DNA of 5,156 nt from JBEKZQ01 sp049509675 (GTDB taxonomy: Bacteria > Planctomycetota > Planctomycetia > Pirellulales > Thermoguttaceae). The notes under the pieces are model-generated. The model searched no databases, was not told the origin of the DNA, and was given only the letters and a program-made list of their open reading frames with translations. The translations under genes were made by a program, and so were the position numbers. Position 1 is the stretch's first letter; each line of letters begins with the position of its first letter. Location of the stretch: positions 1 to 5,156 of the forward strand of contig JBEKZQ010000444.1 of assembly GCA_049509675.1 (NCBI GenBank), read 5' to 3'. Positions 4,454 through 5,156 of the stretch are shown in pieces.

Positions 4454-5156
4454 ATGCCCGATCCGTCGCCTCCCGAACTTCAAAGCGATATGTCGCCGAC
4501 CGAGGTTGCCGTTGTACCTGACCGGTGGCTGACGGAACTGGGCACCCTGCTGGAGGAGTTAGACAGTTCGCCGGCGGCCAGTCGCCCCCCGCCCGCAGAA
4601 GCCCCTGTCGGCGAGACGTTGGTCGAGCACCGGCTGGGCGTCATCAGTTGCCTGTTCGCGGCGTTGCAATGGAAGCACGGTGCGGCGGCCGGACACGCCC
4701 TGCGCGTGGCGCTGACTTGCTCGGCCTGGGCGTACAAGATGGGGTTGGACGACCGCCAGCGCGACCTGCTGGAAATCGCCGGGCTGCTGCACGACATCGG
4801 CATCATCGGCGTTCCCGACCAGATCCTCTTGAAGCCCGGCGCCCTGAGCGACCACGAAGCGGAGATCATGGCCAGCTCGCGGCAGATGAGCCTCGACCTG
4901 TTGCGCCGTTGCCGCACGTCGCCGGAGATACTGAAGATCATCGACACCATTGCCGCGCGCTTCGACGGCCGGCAGTCGGACGGCGGGCTGTGCGGCCCGG
5001 AGATTCCGCTGCCCGCCCGCATGATCGCCATCGCCGAAGCCTTTGATTCCATGACCACGGATCACGTCTACCGGCCGGCGATGTCGCACGAGCGGGCGCT
5101 GGCCGAGTTGTTCCGCTGCGCGGGCACGCAGTTCGATCCTGATCTGGTGCGGTTGT
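4454..5156 (+). CDS. HD-GYP-like domain protein with degenerate metal site, partial (C-terminus beyond right edge)
   Basis: The frame is open for 234 residues to the edge. Residues 1-50 are a Pro/Glu-rich linker; the HD domain follows from about 55. Family landmarks seen: GHALRV (80-85) with H81, LLHDIGIIGVPDQILLKPGA (111-130) with H113-D114, IPLPARMIAIAEAFDSMTTD (183-202), YRPAMSHERAL and GTQFDPDLV near the end. HD-GYP proteins normally hydrolyse cyclic di-GMP. Here the lysine of HDIGK is Ile, the usual His after HD (MxxH) is S142, HHE is I166-A167-A168, and GYP is absent (RFDGRQSDGG). Hydrolysis is therefore doubtful, and a binding or regulatory role is an inference. No Shine-Dalgarno is visible; other in-frame ATGs lie at 4406 and 4490, so the start is uncertain. 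Confidence 0.85.
   Translation, partial: MPDPSPPELQSDMSPTEVAVVPDRWLTELGTLLEELDSSPAASRPPPAEAPVGETLVEHRLGVISCLFAALQWKHGAAAGHALRVALTCSAWAYKMGLDDRQRDLLEIAGLLHDIGIIGVPDQILLKPGALSDHEAEIMASSRQMSLDLLRRCRTSPEILKIIDTIAARFDGRQSDGGLCGPEIPLPARMIAIAEAFDSMTTDHVYRPAMSHERALAELFRCAGTQFDPDLVRL

Noticed and set aside
4525..5046. Plus-strand 173-codon frame within the HD-GYP-like gene
   Set aside because: Arg/Gly/Ala-rich and out of frame with the recognisable HD-GYP motifs.

Overview
The window is GC-rich, compactly coded DNA, most likely from a planctomycete (Pirellulales-like) or a close relative. This rests on overall character rather than on a marker gene: an unrecognised multi-pass membrane protein of a type I associate with that group, a long-form ParE toxin, mostly weak Shine-Dalgarno signals, and intergenic gaps filled with short tandem and palindromic repeats. 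No rRNA, tRNA, CRISPR array or transposase gene is visible.

Layout. (1) 1-766, minus: a multi-pass membrane protein whose C-terminus lies beyond the left edge. (2) 767-911: a divergent intergenic gap with 7-bp tandem micro-repeats. (3) 912-2225, plus: a complete CNNM/CBS/CorC-type transporter-like protein. (4) 2293-2983, minus: a two-gene ParD/ParE toxin-antitoxin operon, convergent with the previous gene. Its own promoter and a cluster of inverted repeats lie at 3016-3082. (5) 3158-4018, minus: a complete fumarylacetoacetate hydrolase (FAH) family enzyme with a clear ribosome binding site. (6) 4019-4453: a 435-bp non-coding repeat island. It holds an 88-bp MITE-like element with perfect 11-bp terminal inverted repeats and a 4-bp flanking duplication, then a palindrome, a partial 53-bp duplication, heptamer repeats and a CCCTCACCC-type palindrome. 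(7) 4454-5156, plus: an HD-GYP-like protein running off the right edge, with most of its metal-binding motif positions replaced.

The genes do not form one pathway. The membrane protein and the CorC-like gene are divergent. parD-parE is a self-contained module. The FAH enzyme and the HD-GYP-like gene diverge from the repeat island. The parts most worth a second look are the MITE-like element and its surrounding repeats, the heptamer/octamer micro-repeats shared by several gaps, the compact parDE control region, and the degenerate HD-GYP domain. I found no convincing new multi-gene system.
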